From Parahoeflea alexandrii (GTDB lineage Bacteria > Pseudomonadota > Alphaproteobacteria > Rhizobiales > Rhizobiaceae), in the NCBI RefSeq assembly GCF_024105735.1, contig NZ_JAAAML010000001.1:1497809-1561808 (forward strand): DNA of 64,000 bases, given 5' to 3'. The notes under the pieces are model-generated. The model was not told the origin of the DNA. It worked only from the letters and a program-made list of their open reading frames with translations, and ran no database searches. The position numbers were made by a program, and so were the translations under genes. This document shows, in pieces, positions 1 to 9,179 of this stretch; position 1 is the stretch's first letter; every line of letters begins with the position of its first letter.

Positions 1-2
1 AG

Positions 3-914
3 TGGACCTGCAGCAACGGGCCGGTTTCGGTGATCCCGGAGCGCGAGGAAGCCGATTACCGGGCCTGCATGCTGGGCTTGCGGGACTACGTCAACAAGAA
101 CGGCTTCCGCAATGTGGTGCTGGGCCTGTCGGGCGGCATCGATTCTGCAATCTGCGCGGCGCTCGCCGTAGATGCTCTCGGCGAGGAGCGGGTCCGCACC
201 GTGATGCTGCCCTACCGCTACACGTCTGAGAGTTCGTTTACCGATGCCGAGGCCTGCGCCCGGGCGCTCGGCTGCCGTTATGACACCGTGGCGATCGAAC
301 AGCCGGTGCAGGGCTTTCTCGAGGCGCTGGGCGACATGTTCGAGGGCACCGACGAGGGGGTGACCGAGGAGAACCTGCAGAGCCGGGCGCGCGGCGTCAT
401 CCTGATGGCGATCTCCAACAAGTTTGGTTCGATGGTGGTAACCACCGGCAACAAGAGCGAGATGAGCGTCGGCTACGCCACGCTCTACGGCGACATGAAT
501 GGCGGCTTCAACCCGATCAAGGACCTCTACAAGATGCAGGTCTACGGGCTATCGCGCTGGCGCAATGCGCATGTTCCGCCGGGTGCGCTCGGACCGTCAG
601 GCGAGGTGATCCCGGTCAACATCATCGACAAAGCGCCCTCAGCCGAACTCAGGCCCGACCAGACCGACCAGGATTCGCTGCCGCCTTATCCCGTGCTCGA
701 CGATATTGTCGAATGCCTGGTCGAGCACGAGATGGGTGTCGAGGAGATCGTCGCGCGCGGCCATGATGTCGCCACCGTCCACCGGATCGAGCATCTCTTG
801 TACATCGCCGAATACAAGCGCCGCCAGTCGGCGCCCGGCGTCAAGATCACCCGAAAGAATTTCGGCCGCGACCGGCGCTACCCGATCACAAACCGGTTCC
901 GAGACCGGGGATGA
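3..914 (+). CDS. nadE: Glutamine-dependent NAD+ synthase, C-terminal part (cut by window start)
   Basis: Makes NAD+ from deamido-NAD+, ATP and glutamine-derived ammonia, the last step of NAD synthesis. The reading frame is open back to base 3, so the start lies outside the window; about 303 residues are visible. These hold the synthetase domain: the ATP-pyrophosphatase loop SGGIDSA near residue 40 and the TGNKSE motif near residue 150. Glutamine-dependent enzymes are normally about 550 residues, so the N-terminal nitrilase-like glutaminase domain is probably off the left edge. The C-terminal segment with KITRKNFGRDRRYPITNR is the type seen in the two-domain enzymes; the missing glutaminase domain itself is inference. 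The stop overlaps the next start in an ATGA arrangement, so the two genes are translationally coupled. Confidence 0.93.
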   Translation, partial: WTCSNGPVSVIPEREEADYRACMLGLRDYVNKNGFRNVVLGLSGGIDSAICAALAVDALGEERVRTVMLPYRYTSESSFTDAEACARALGCRYDTVAIEQPVQGFLEALGDMFEGTDEGVTEENLQSRARGVILMAISNKFGSMVVTTGNKSEMSVGYATLYGDMNGGFNPIKDLYKMQVYGLSRWRNAHVPPGALGPSGEVIPVNIIDKAPSAELRPDQTDQDSLPPYPVLDDIVECLVEHEMGVEEIVARGHDVATVHRIEHLLYIAEYKRRQSAPGVKITRKNFGRDRRYPITNRFRDRG

Positions 915-2131
915 TTTTCACCTTCCTGCGCGACAATGCCCGCTGGGTCGCCGGCGGGTTCCTGCTGACGTTCTTTTCCTCGTTCGGGCAGACCTATTTC
1001 ATCTCGCTGTCGGCGGGGGATATCCGCGCGGAGTATGGCCTGAGCCATGGTGGCTTCGGCACGATCTACATGCTGGCGACGCTGGCGAGTGCAGCGACGC
1101 TGCCGCAGATCGGCAAGATCGTCGACAGGATCTCTGTCGCTTCGACCGTGCTCCTGGCGGCCCCGGTGCTGGCGATTGCCTGCATCCTGATGGCCTGGTC
1201 AAGATCGCTGGCTCTGCTGGTGCTGGCGATCTACCTGCTCAGGCTGTTCGGGCAGGGCATGTTCACCCATATCGCCATGACCGCGATGGGACGCTGGTTC
1301 GCGGCTCAGCGCGGCCGGGCGATCTCGCTCACCGCCATCGGCGTCAATCTCGGCGAGGCCGTGTTTCCGATCAGCTTCGTCGGCGTTGCGGCGCTGGTCG
1401 GCTGGCGCGGGTCATGGCTGCTGGCCGCGGGCGTGCTGCTTGTCGTTGCACTGCCTGTGATCTATGGCCTGCTCAAGGTCGAACGCACACCGCAATCGGT
1501 GGTGTTGGATCCGGGCCGTCCGGCGGTGCGCGACTGGACCCGTGCGGAGGTCGTGCGCGATCCGTTGTTCTGGGCGTCGCTGTCGGGCGTGCTCGCTCCG
1601 CCGTTCATCGGCACCACCATCTTCTTCCACCAGGTCTACCTGTCGGAATTGCGTGGCTGGGAGCCGAGCGTGTTCGCGGCCTCGTTTGCGATCATGTCGT
1701 CAATGACCATCCTGTTCGCACTGATCGCCGGACAACTGGTCGACCGGTTTTCGGCGATCCGGCTGCTGCCGTCCTTCCTGGTGCCGCTGTCGCTCAGCTG
1801 CTTCGTGCTGGCATCGACCGATGCGCCGTGGGGCGCCTATGCATTCATGGCGCTGATGGGGATCTCCTACGGCTTCTCATCAACCCTGTTCGGCGCGCTC
1901 TGGCCGGAACTCTACGGCTCGAAGCACCTTGGCGGCATTCGCTCGCTGATTGTCGCCTTCATGGTCTTTGCCACGGCGATGGGGCCGGGCCTGACCGGGG
2001 CGCTGATCGATGCGGGGATATCCTACCCGGGACAGATCGCGGCGATGGGCGCCTACAGCGTGGCCGTGATCGTGATCATGACGCTGGTCAGCCGTAGAGC
2101 GCTGGCGCGCCAGCAGACTGGCCGGGCATGA
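911..2131 (+). CDS. MFS transporter
   Basis: A 406-residue, strongly hydrophobic protein with about twelve membrane segments in two halves, the usual size of a major facilitator carrier. The loop after the second helix reads GKIVDRI, a variant of MFS motif A, and the matching loop of the second half has GQLVDRF. Substrate cannot be told from the sequence; the N-terminal half resembles carriers annotated as nitrate/nitrite or oxalate:formate type, but this is weak. Its ATG overlaps the nadE stop by four bases (ATGA), so it is likely co-transcribed with nadE and might move a small metabolite or precursor. It ends one base from the convergent DUF2865 gene. Confidence 0.85.
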   Translation: MIFTFLRDNARWVAGGFLLTFFSSFGQTYFISLSAGDIRAEYGLSHGGFGTIYMLATLASAATLPQIGKIVDRISVASTVLLAAPVLAIACILMAWSRSLALLVLAIYLLRLFGQGMFTHIAMTAMGRWFAAQRGRAISLTAIGVNLGEAVFPISFVGVAALVGWRGSWLLAAGVLLVVALPVIYGLLKVERTPQSVVLDPGRPAVRDWTRAEVVRDPLFWASLSGVLAPPFIGTTIFFHQVYLSELRGWEPSVFAASFAIMSSMTILFALIAGQLVDRFSAIRLLPSFLVPLSLSCFVLASTDAPWGAYAFMALMGISYGFSSTLFGALWPELYGSKHLGGIRSLIVAFMVFATAMGPGLTGALIDAGISYPGQIAAMGAYSVAVIVIMTLVSRRALARQQTGRA

Positions 2132-2132
2132 A

Positions 2133-3305
2133 TTAGCGGATCAGCGAGGGCGGGCGTGCCTTCAGATCCAGCTGTTCGGACTGGTCGGGCAGGAACACCG
2201 GACCGACAACGCGCACGTCCTGACGGTCTGGGGTCAGCGGCCGCTCGGCGGTCGAGGCTGCAAGCACGGCTGCGACATCCTCCGAAGTCAGCCGCATCTC
2301 GGCGTTGAGAAGAGATTCGGGATCCTCGCCGGGATCGGGCCGTTTGAACGGACGCACCCAGGTGGTCACCGACCCTTCGTTGTCGGCGGTGCCGTTGAGA
2401 ATCGCCTCGCGGCGCTGCATTTCGTTGTAGAAGGCGCGCATGTTGCAGCCGCAAGCCTTGCTCATCGGTGCGCTCGCATTGCGATAGGCAAAGGCGTTTT
2501 CCATTTCCGTATAGGGTTCGCGGGTGCGGGCGGAAATCATGTCCTCGCTCTCCTGGCCCTGGGCGTCGTGGAAATAGAGCGCGGTCTTGGTGCCGGGGCA
2601 CATCATCTGGCAGGTGCGCTCGTCACGGGCGAAATCGGACGGGGCGGCTGCCGAGGAGACCGGAAAGAAGAAGCCGTCGCAACTGCGCACACACAGGGTG
2701 CGGTAATTGCCGCCGCGGGTCGATCTGGGTTCGACAACGATGCGGCCGGCCGCGGCGCGGGCGCGCGATGTGTCGCTGCCAGCCCCGTCACCATTGCCGA
2801 GTACGGCAACCAGGCCGGGGCTGCGGCGGGACTTGGCCTTCAGTGCGGCCATCTTGCCCTTGAGTTCTGCAGCGCGGATAGCGGCGCGGTTGCCGTCGCA
2901 ATCATTGGCATCGAGCGCGGCAAGGATCCGGCGCTTGGCGGTCCGGTCGTCACGGGTCGCATAGGAGTCGCGCTTGCGCTCGAGCGAGCCGAGATTGGCG
3001 CGCATCTTGGCGTGGGCGGCGCCGAGCTTGGCGCAGGCCTTGGCGTTTTGTCCGCCCATCACGATGAAACTGCCCGAGGAGCAGCGAAACCGGACGAGGT
3101 CAGCTTCAACCTGGTCGATCTGGCGCGACTGCTGCTCGGCGGCCTGGGCATAGCGCTGGTACTTTTCGGAGAATCCCGGGCCCGAGGAGACGTTTTCGAG
3201 CTGTGTCTTGAGCCGTGAGCACACCGCAGAAGCTTCCGCCGCTCCGGTGCCGGCAAGGGCAAGCACCAGCATGGCCAGGGAACTGCGAAACCAGACGCGA
3301 CGCAT
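2133..3305 (-). CDS. DUF2865 domain-containing secreted protein
   Basis: Protein of about 390 residues from the chosen ATG, which begins MRRVWFRSS followed by a hydrophobic run ending in AEASA, a good Sec signal peptide. The frame could start 15 residues earlier, but that extension would spoil the signal peptide. The mature part has an N-terminal Cys-containing helical region with many Lys/Arg residues and a second Cys-rich block (RTLCVRSCDGFFFPVS ... CQMMCPG ... CGCN) that matches the alphaproteobacterial family DUF2865, probably disulfide bonded in the periplasm. Function is unknown. It is monocistronic and convergent with the MFS gene, downstream of maeB on the same strand. Confidence 0.85.
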   Translation of the reverse strand: MRRVWFRSSLAMLVLALAGTGAAEASAVCSRLKTQLENVSSGPGFSEKYQRYAQAAEQQSRQIDQVEADLVRFRCSSGSFIVMGGQNAKACAKLGAAHAKMRANLGSLERKRDSYATRDDRTAKRRILAALDANDCDGNRAAIRAAELKGKMAALKAKSRRSPGLVAVLGNGDGAGSDTSRARAAAGRIVVEPRSTRGGNYRTLCVRSCDGFFFPVSSAAAPSDFARDERTCQMMCPGTKTALYFHDAQGQESEDMISARTREPYTEMENAFAYRNASAPMSKACGCNMRAFYNEMQRREAILNGTADNEGSVTTWVRPFKRPDPGEDPESLLNAEMRLTSEDVAAVLAASTAERPLTPDRQDVRVVGPVFLPDQSEQLDLKARPPSLIR

Positions 3306-3461
3306 GATCAACTCCAACACATATAAAACACCGTCAGTCACCCAAGGCATACCTCAGATACCCTAACAGTTTTATACTAGCGCCAGAGGGCGACTGCTCC
3401 AATCACATCCGGTTGTTTACCTTAACCGGGATTGCAGAGCCGGGAGCCGCGTCTTGATGGT

Positions 3462-5777
3462 TCAGTCGGCCGAGGACGCCTCGACCACAGCGAGTGTGGC
3501 CATATTGACGACGCCGCGCGAGGTGACCGACGGAGACAGGATGTGTGCGGGCAGGGCCGGGCCGAGCAGGATCGGGCCGACATGCAGCGCCTCGGTCATG
3601 GTCTTGACCACGCCGAGCGCGATGTTCGCGGCATCGAGATTGGGGAAGACCAGCAAGTTGGCCTCGCCGGTGAGCGTGCTGTCGGGCATCACCCGGCGGC
3701 GCAGCACCTCGGATATGGCTGAATCGCCGTGCATCTCGCCGTCGACCTCCAGCTCCGGGGCCAGCGAGCGGATGATCGAAAGCGCGCGTCGCATCTTGTC
3801 GGCGCTGCCTGAATCGCGCGAGCCGAAATTCGAATGCGAGACCAGTGCAGCCTTCGGCGCAATGCCGAAGCGGCGGATCTCCTGGGCGGCCATGATCGTG
3901 GTTTCGGCTATCTCCTCGGCGCTCGGATCGAACGACACATAGGTGTCGGTGAAGAAGGTGGCGCCGCGCTGGGAGATCAGCAGGCTGAGCGCGGAGAAAT
4001 CAATCACACCCTCGCGCTTGCCGATGATCTGCGAAACATCGCGCAGGTGCTTGGTGTAGCGGCCTTCGAGGCCGCAGATCAGCGCATCGGCTTCACCGCG
4101 CCGGACCGCCAGCGAGCCGATCACGGTGGCATTGGTGCGCACGATCGTGCGGGCGGCTTCCGGAATCACGCCCCTGCGTCCGACAATCGAGAAATATTCG
4201 TCCACATAGTCGCGGAAGCGCGGATCATCTTCGGGGTTGATCACCGTGAAATCGGCGCCGGGCCGGATCCTGAGGCCAAACCGCTGTAGGCGGGTCTCGA
4301 TGATGCCCGGCCGGCCGATCAGGATCGGCTCGGCGATCTCTTCCTCGAGCAGCACCTGGGCTGCGCGCAGAACCCGCTCGTCCTCGCCCTCGGCGAAGAT
4401 CACGCGCTTTTTCGTGGCGGACTTGGCAGCGGTGAACAGCGGCTTCATGATCAGGCCGGAGCGGAAGACGAAGCGGTTGAGCTGGTCGACATAGGCGTCC
4501 ATGTCGGCGATCGGCCGCCGGGCGACGCCGGATTTGGCCGCCGCCTCGGCCACGGCCGGGGCGATCCTGAGGATCAGCCGCTGGTCGAAGGGCGAGGGAA
4601 TGAGATATTCGGGGCCGAACACCGGGGTTTCTCCCGAATAGGCCCGGGCTGCGATGTCGGAGGGTTCTTCCCGCGCAAGCGCCGCGATGGCGCGGACGGC
4701 AGCCATCTTCATCTCTTCATTGATGGTGCGCGCGCCGCAATCAAGCGCGCCGCGGAAGATGTAGGGAAAGCACAGGACATTGTTGACCTGGTTGGGGAAA
4801 TCCGAGCGCCCGGTGCAGATCATCGCGTCGGGGCGGGCGGCCCGGGCCTCGTCCGGCATGATCTCCGGCGACGGGTTGGCAAGCGCCATGATCAGCGGCC
4901 GGTCAGCCATCGTGGCCAGCATTTCGGGCTTGAGCACACCCGCGGCGGAGAGACCCAGAAACACGTCGGCGCCGCCGATCGATTCGGTCAGCACCCGGTT
5001 GTCGGATTTCTGCGCATAGACCGATTTCCACTGGTCCATCGCCACTTCGCGGCCTTCGTAGACAAGTCCGTCGATGTCGTGCACCCAGATGTTCTCGCGT
5101 TTGGCGCCGAGCGCCACCAGCAGGTTGAGGCAGGCCAGTGCCGCAGCGCCCGCGCCGGAGGTGACGATCTTGGCATCCTCGATGTTCTTTCCTGCAAGCT
5201 CCAGGCCGTTGAGAATGCAGGCGGCGACGATGATGGCGGTGCCGTGCTGGTCGTCATGGAAGACCGGGATATCCATGATCTCGCGCAGCTGCTGTTCGAC
5301 CTCGAAGCATTCGGGAGACTTGATGTCCTCGAGATTGATGCCGCCGAATGTTGGTTCGAGTGCGGAAATCACGCTGACCATGCGGTCTACGTCGGGCGCA
5401 TCGATCTCGATGTCGAAGACGTCGATGCCGGCAAACTTCTTGAACAGCACCGCCTTGCCTTCCATCACCGGCTTGGAGGCAAGCGGCCCGATATTGCCGA
5501 GGCCAAGGACAGCGGTGCCGTTGGAAACCACTGCGACCAGATTGGAGCGCGCGGTATAGGCGGCAGCGGCGTCCGGATTGTCGCGAATGGCGAGGCAGGG
5601 TGCGGCAACGCCGGGCGAATAGGCCAGCGCCAGGTCGCGCTGGTTGCCAAGCGGCTTTGTGGCCTGGATCTCGAGTTTTCCCGGCCGCGGATAGCGATGA
5701 TAGAACAGCGCGTTCTCGTCGAGTTCACCGCTTGAAGGTTTGGGATCGGCGGCGCGCTTGTTGTCTGTTGAGGTCAT
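3462..5777 (-). CDS. maeB: NADP-dependent malic enzyme with phosphotransacetylase-like domain
   Basis: Oxidative decarboxylation of malate to pyruvate, supplying NADPH and linking the TCA cycle to gluconeogenic or acetyl-CoA metabolism. The 771 residues are the normal length for the chimeric MaeB class. The malic enzyme part covers about residues 20-430 with YSPGVAAPC, the metal/substrate segment HDDQHGTAI and a GLGNIG stretch. From about residue 445 a phosphotransacetylase-like domain follows; in characterised rhizobial enzymes it is a regulatory/oligomerisation domain responding to acetyl-CoA rather than an active transacetylase. NADP rather than NAD preference is inferred: rhizobia carry both dme (NAD) and tme (NADP) paralogues of this architecture. 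The gene stands alone; a cluster of nested inverted repeats lies about 140-195 bases upstream of the ATG. Confidence 0.93.
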   Translation of the reverse strand: MTSTDNKRAADPKPSSGELDENALFYHRYPRPGKLEIQATKPLGNQRDLALAYSPGVAAPCLAIRDNPDAAAAYTARSNLVAVVSNGTAVLGLGNIGPLASKPVMEGKAVLFKKFAGIDVFDIEIDAPDVDRMVSVISALEPTFGGINLEDIKSPECFEVEQQLREIMDIPVFHDDQHGTAIIVAACILNGLELAGKNIEDAKIVTSGAGAAALACLNLLVALGAKRENIWVHDIDGLVYEGREVAMDQWKSVYAQKSDNRVLTESIGGADVFLGLSAAGVLKPEMLATMADRPLIMALANPSPEIMPDEARAARPDAMICTGRSDFPNQVNNVLCFPYIFRGALDCGARTINEEMKMAAVRAIAALAREEPSDIAARAYSGETPVFGPEYLIPSPFDQRLILRIAPAVAEAAAKSGVARRPIADMDAYVDQLNRFVFRSGLIMKPLFTAAKSATKKRVIFAEGEDERVLRAAQVLLEEEIAEPILIGRPGIIETRLQRFGLRIRPGADFTVINPEDDPRFRDYVDEYFSIVGRRGVIPEAARTIVRTNATVIGSLAVRRGEADALICGLEGRYTKHLRDVSQIIGKREGVIDFSALSLLISQRGATFFTDTYVSFDPSAEEIAETTIMAAQEIRRFGIAPKAALVSHSNFGSRDSGSADKMRRALSIIRSLAPELEVDGEMHGDSAISEVLRRRVMPDSTLTGEANLLVFPNLDAANIALGVVKTMTEALHVGPILLGPALPAHILSPSVTSRGVVNMATLAVVEASSAD

Positions 5778-5916
5778 CTGCGGCTCTTCTTTGTATGTGG
5801 TCGTGGAACAGGGATCAGGCGGTCAATGTGCCGGGATCGGGAACAGACGCCTTGAGGGGCAGGAACCGGCATTTAAGCTGATTCCGGCGCAAATTGCGGC
5901 GAGCCTGTCAGGATTC

Positions 5917-5971
5917 ATCGGTTTCCCCCTCGATAAACCGTTTGAACGGTTCATTCCGTTCTAGAACCGAT
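5917..5971. promoter_or_regulatory. Nested inverted repeats upstream of maeB
   Basis: Within 55 bases there are five copies of a CGGTT/AACCG half-site in alternating orientation: ATCGGTT (5917-5923), AACCG (5936-5940), AACGGTT (5945-5951), CCGTTC (5956-5961) and GAACCGAT (5964-5971). The tightest pair is AACCGTT-TG-AACGGTT at 5936-5951, and the outer arms ATCGGTT/AACCGAT are also complementary. They lie in the 250-base gap between maeB and the epimerase gene, where the maeB promoter should be. This could be a multi-site operator or a structured 5' leader; which one is not decided by sequence. Confidence 0.4.
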
Positions 5972-6027
5972 CGCGGCCAAATGGAACCTGTTTGATGGTC
6001 GATCGGGACCGCCGCAACGGCGCGCGG

Positions 6028-7011
6028 CTAGCCCCAGAGGTCCGGCGAGGGCGGAGAGACCAGCGAACCGGAATAGACCAGGCCCGGGGAGCGGTCCCTG
6101 GCCATCAGCAGGGGGCCGTCGAGATCGACCCAGTCCGCATCCTGGGCAAGCAGCACCGCCGGCGCCATGGCAAGCGAGGTGCCGACCATGCAACCGACCA
6201 TCACGCCAAACCCCAGCTCGCGGGCGCGGTCGCGCATGGCCAGCGCCTCGGTCAGGCCGCCGGTCTTGTCGAGCTTGATGTTGATCGCGTCATAACGGTC
6301 CGAAAGCGCCTGCAGGTCGTCGATGGTGTGGACGCTTTCATCGGCGCAGATGGGGACCGGGTGAGGGATATGGGCCAGAAGCTCGTCCTTGCCCGCCGGC
6401 AAGGGCTGCTCGATCAGCCCGATGTGAAGTTCGGCGGCAAGCAGAAGATGTTCGCGGATGTTGCTTTCATCCCAGCCTTCATTGGCGTCGAGAATGATCT
6501 CCGCGTCGCGCGCAGCACTGGCCACCGCATGCATGCGGGCGCGGTCATCGGAAGTGCCGACCTTGACCTTGAGCAGCTTCTGCGAAGAGTGGGCGCGGGC
6601 CTCGTCGGCCATGTCGGCGGGATCGCCGAGCGAGATCGTGACGGCGGTGGGAACCGGGCGCGGCAGGATCCGGCAGGCGCTGGCAGAGACCCGCTTTCCG
6701 GTGAGCTTGGCCTCGAGATCCCACATGGCGCAATCGACGGCGTTGCGGGCAGCTCCGGGCTTGATCGCGGTCTGCAGCTCCTGCCGGGTCATGCCCGCCG
6801 AGACCGCTCCGGCCAGCGCCTCGATCGCCTTGAGCACACCTTCGACTGTTTCGCCGTAGCGCTTGTAGGGCACACATTCGCCGTGGCCGCTGACGCCGTT
6901 TTCGGTCAGCGTGCAGGTCACGACATCGGCAGCGGTCTTGGCGCCGCGCGATATGTTGAAGGCTCGCTTGAGCGGAAAACTGTCGATCCGGGCGCTGAGG
7001 TGTCGGGGCAT
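6028..7011 (-). CDS. Dipeptide epimerase / enolase-superfamily racemase (DgcA/YkfB-like)
   Basis: Enolase-superfamily enzyme of 327 residues. Visible active-site elements: the KVKVG motif with the catalytic lysine pair, metal ligands in DANEGW, in the LIEQPLP strand (E) and in CADES, then KLDKTGG with the second catalytic lysine, and a DLDGP loop near the end. This layout is that of L-Ala-D/L-Glu epimerases, which recycle murein dipeptides. The same subgroup is also annotated in rhizobia as N-acetyl-D-glutamate racemase DgcA, normally paired with a dgcN gene; no dgcN-like gene is seen here, which leaves the substrate open. It is flanked by maeB on the same strand and the divergent MCE operon. 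Confidence 0.85.
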   Translation of the reverse strand: MPRHLSARIDSFPLKRAFNISRGAKTAADVVTCTLTENGVSGHGECVPYKRYGETVEGVLKAIEALAGAVSAGMTRQELQTAIKPGAARNAVDCAMWDLEAKLTGKRVSASACRILPRPVPTAVTISLGDPADMADEARAHSSQKLLKVKVGTSDDRARMHAVASAARDAEIILDANEGWDESNIREHLLLAAELHIGLIEQPLPAGKDELLAHIPHPVPICADESVHTIDDLQALSDRYDAINIKLDKTGGLTEALAMRDRARELGFGVMVGCMVGTSLAMAPAVLLAQDADWVDLDGPLLMARDRSPGLVYSGSLVSPPSPDLWG

Positions 7012-7111
7012 TGCAACGGGTCCTGAAAAAAGGGTCGATGAACGGTCGGGATGGGCGCTATTCCGGAGCCTGTGCGGTGACAGGTCCGGAACGAGCCGCT
7101 ATGTGTGGATC

Positions 7112-8302
7112 ATGTTGACCAAACAGCAAGAAGATACAAGGGCCGAAGCCCCCAAGGTCGGCCTGAAAAGCCAGCCTGCGCGGATCGAGCATGATGTCTC
7201 GAACGGCGTGGAACGGCTTGTGCTTGCCGGCGACTGGCGGCATGCGGCGATCTCCGGCGTGTGCGGCAAGATGCTGGAAATCCAGGGCAAACTGTCGGGC
7301 AAGCCGCTGGAAATCGATCTGAGCGAACTGGGAAATTTCGACACTGCCGGCGCCTGGCTGGTGCGCAAGACCATGCTGGCGGCGCGCTCGCGCGGAGCCG
7401 ATGTGCGCCTGACCGGCGCGTCGGAACAGGTGTCCGAACTGATCGAGGCCATTCCCGATCTGGTCGATGAGCCTCAGGCAGGGCCCAAGGATCTGCCGCC
7501 GAGGTTTGAGCGCATGTTCTCGCCGGTCGGCAAGGCGATGTACGAGCTCTACGACGATTTCATCGCCTCGCTCTACATTCTCGGCTCGGCCGTCCGCGGT
7601 GCGCAACTCAAGCTCAACCGCTCGGCAGGCATCTCGCCCGCGGCGATTGTCACCCAGATCGATCATATGGGTGTTCGGGCGGTGCCGATCATCATGCTGA
7701 TGAGCTTCCTCATCGGGGCGATCATTGCCCAGCAGGGCGCGTTCCAGCTTCGCTATTTTGGCGCGGAAGTCTTCGTTGTCGACCTGGTCGGCATCCTGCA
7801 ACTGCGGGAAATCGGCGTGCTTCTGACCGCGATCATGATCGCCGGTCGCTCCGGCAGCGCGATCACCGCAGAGATCGGCTCGATGAAGATGCGCGAGGAG
7901 GTCGACGCGCTCAAGGTGATGGGGCTCAACCCCGTCGGCGTGCTGGTGTTCCCGCGCCTGGTGGCGCTTACCGTGGCGCTTCCGCTGCTGACGATCGTGG
8001 CGAATTTCGCCGCCCTTGCAGGCGCGGCTGCGGTGTCGTGGAGCTATTCGGGTATCACGCCGGACGTGTTCGTCACCCGGTTGCGCGAGGCGATCGACAT
8101 GTCGACCGTCACATCGGGCATGATCAAGGCGCCGTTCATGGCGCTGATCATCGGCATCGTTGCCTCGGTCGAGGGCATGAAGGTCGGCGGCAGCGCCGAA
8201 TCGCTGGGCCGGCGAGTAACCGCTTCAGTGGTCAAGTCGATCTTCGTGGTCATCCTGGTCGATGGCCTGTTTGCCATGTTCTACGCTGCCATTGATTTCT
8301 GA
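7112..8302 (+). CDS. mlaE: MlaE-family ABC permease with N-terminal STAS domain
   Basis: Permease of an MCE (Mla-type) transporter moving phospholipids or other lipids between the membranes. From ATG 7112 the protein has 396 residues. Residues ~15-110 form a STAS-like domain (IDLSELGNFDTAGAWLV is the core strand-helix with the DTAG site), and the rest is the MlaE/DUF140 permease with about five hydrophobic segments and conserved stretches GAIIAQQGA, LREIGVLLTAIMIAGRSGSA and EVDALKVMG. In E. coli the STAS protein MlaB is separate; here it is fused to the permease, as is common in alphaproteobacteria. A 67-residue upstream extension of the frame was rejected since it overlaps the epimerase start. 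First gene of a four-gene operon. Confidence 0.92.
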   Translation: MLTKQQEDTRAEAPKVGLKSQPARIEHDVSNGVERLVLAGDWRHAAISGVCGKMLEIQGKLSGKPLEIDLSELGNFDTAGAWLVRKTMLAARSRGADVRLTGASEQVSELIEAIPDLVDEPQAGPKDLPPRFERMFSPVGKAMYELYDDFIASLYILGSAVRGAQLKLNRSAGISPAAIVTQIDHMGVRAVPIIMLMSFLIGAIIAQQGAFQLRYFGAEVFVVDLVGILQLREIGVLLTAIMIAGRSGSAITAEIGSMKMREEVDALKVMGLNPVGVLVFPRLVALTVALPLLTIVANFAALAGAAAVSWSYSGITPDVFVTRLREAIDMSTVTSGMIKAPFMALIIGIVASVEGMKVGGSAESLGRRVTASVVKSIFVVILVDGLFAMFYAAIDF

Positions 8303-8312
8303 GGCCGACCGG

Positions 8313-9179
8313 ATGATCCAAAGCAGCGAGAAAGAACCTGGCAAACGCGAAGTCATCCTGTCGGCGCATGATGTCACCGTGGCCTTCGGCAGCAACGTGG
8401 TGCTCGACAAGCTCGATCTCGATGTCTATCGCGGCGAGATCCTGGGCTTCGTCGGCGGCTCGGGAACCGGCAAGTCGGTCTTGATGCGCTCGATTTTGCG
8501 TCTGATCCCGCGCCAAAGCGGTGTGATCCGGATTCTCGGCGAGGATTACGACAAGGTCGACGAGGCCAAGAAGATCGAGCTCGACATGCGTCTCGGTGTG
8601 CTATTCCAGCACGGGGCGCTGTTTTCGGCGCTGACCGTGCGTGAGAACATCCAGGTTCCGATGCGCGAGTATCTGGACCTGCCGCAGTCGCTGATGGATG
8701 AACTGGCCGAACTCAAGGTGGCGATGGTGGGGCTCGCGCCGGATGCGGCAGACAAGTACCCCTCCGAGCTTTCCGGCGGCATGATCAAGCGCGCCGCCCT
8801 CGCGCGGGCGCTTGCGCTCGATCCGGACCTGGTTTTTCTGGATGAACCAACATCCGGGCTTGATCCGATCGGCGCGGCGGAGTTTGATGAGCTGATCGCG
8901 CAGTTGCGTGACACGCTGGGGTTGACGGTCTACATGGTGACCCATGATCTCGACAGCCTGTTCTCGGTCTGTGACCGCATCGCGGTGCTGGGACAGAAGC
9001 GGGTGATCGCGGAAGGAACGATCGAGGACATGCTTTCATTTGACGACCCGTGGATCCAGTCCTACTTCAAGGGCAAGCGGGCGCGGATGATCCCTGACCG
9101 GACATCGCAGGAACGCTCCAGTCCACCCCAGGAAACCGGCGTCACGCTTGAAAGCGGCCAGGAAAGCGAAGCAAACTGA
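8313..9179 (+). CDS. mlaF: MCE transporter ATP-binding protein (MlaF-type)
   Basis: ATPase subunit that powers the Mla-type lipid transporter at the inner membrane. The 288-residue protein starting MIQSSEK has Walker A GGSGTGKS near residue 50, a Q-loop at LFQHGALF, the variant signature LSGGMIKRAALARAL and Walker B with LVFLDEPTSGLDP, then the switch histidine in VTHD. LSGGM rather than LSGGQ is typical of MlaF/TtgA ATPases. About 30 polar C-terminal residues follow the nucleotide-binding domain. The start was placed 10 bases after the permease stop, and the stop overlaps the next ATG in TGATG, so the operon is translationally coupled. Confidence 0.94.
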   Translation: MIQSSEKEPGKREVILSAHDVTVAFGSNVVLDKLDLDVYRGEILGFVGGSGTGKSVLMRSILRLIPRQSGVIRILGEDYDKVDEAKKIELDMRLGVLFQHGALFSALTVRENIQVPMREYLDLPQSLMDELAELKVAMVGLAPDAADKYPSELSGGMIKRAALARALALDPDLVFLDEPTSGLDPIGAAEFDELIAQLRDTLGLTVYMVTHDLDSLFSVCDRIAVLGQKRVIAEGTIEDMLSFDDPWIQSYFKGKRARMIPDRTSQERSSPPQETGVTLESGQESEAN

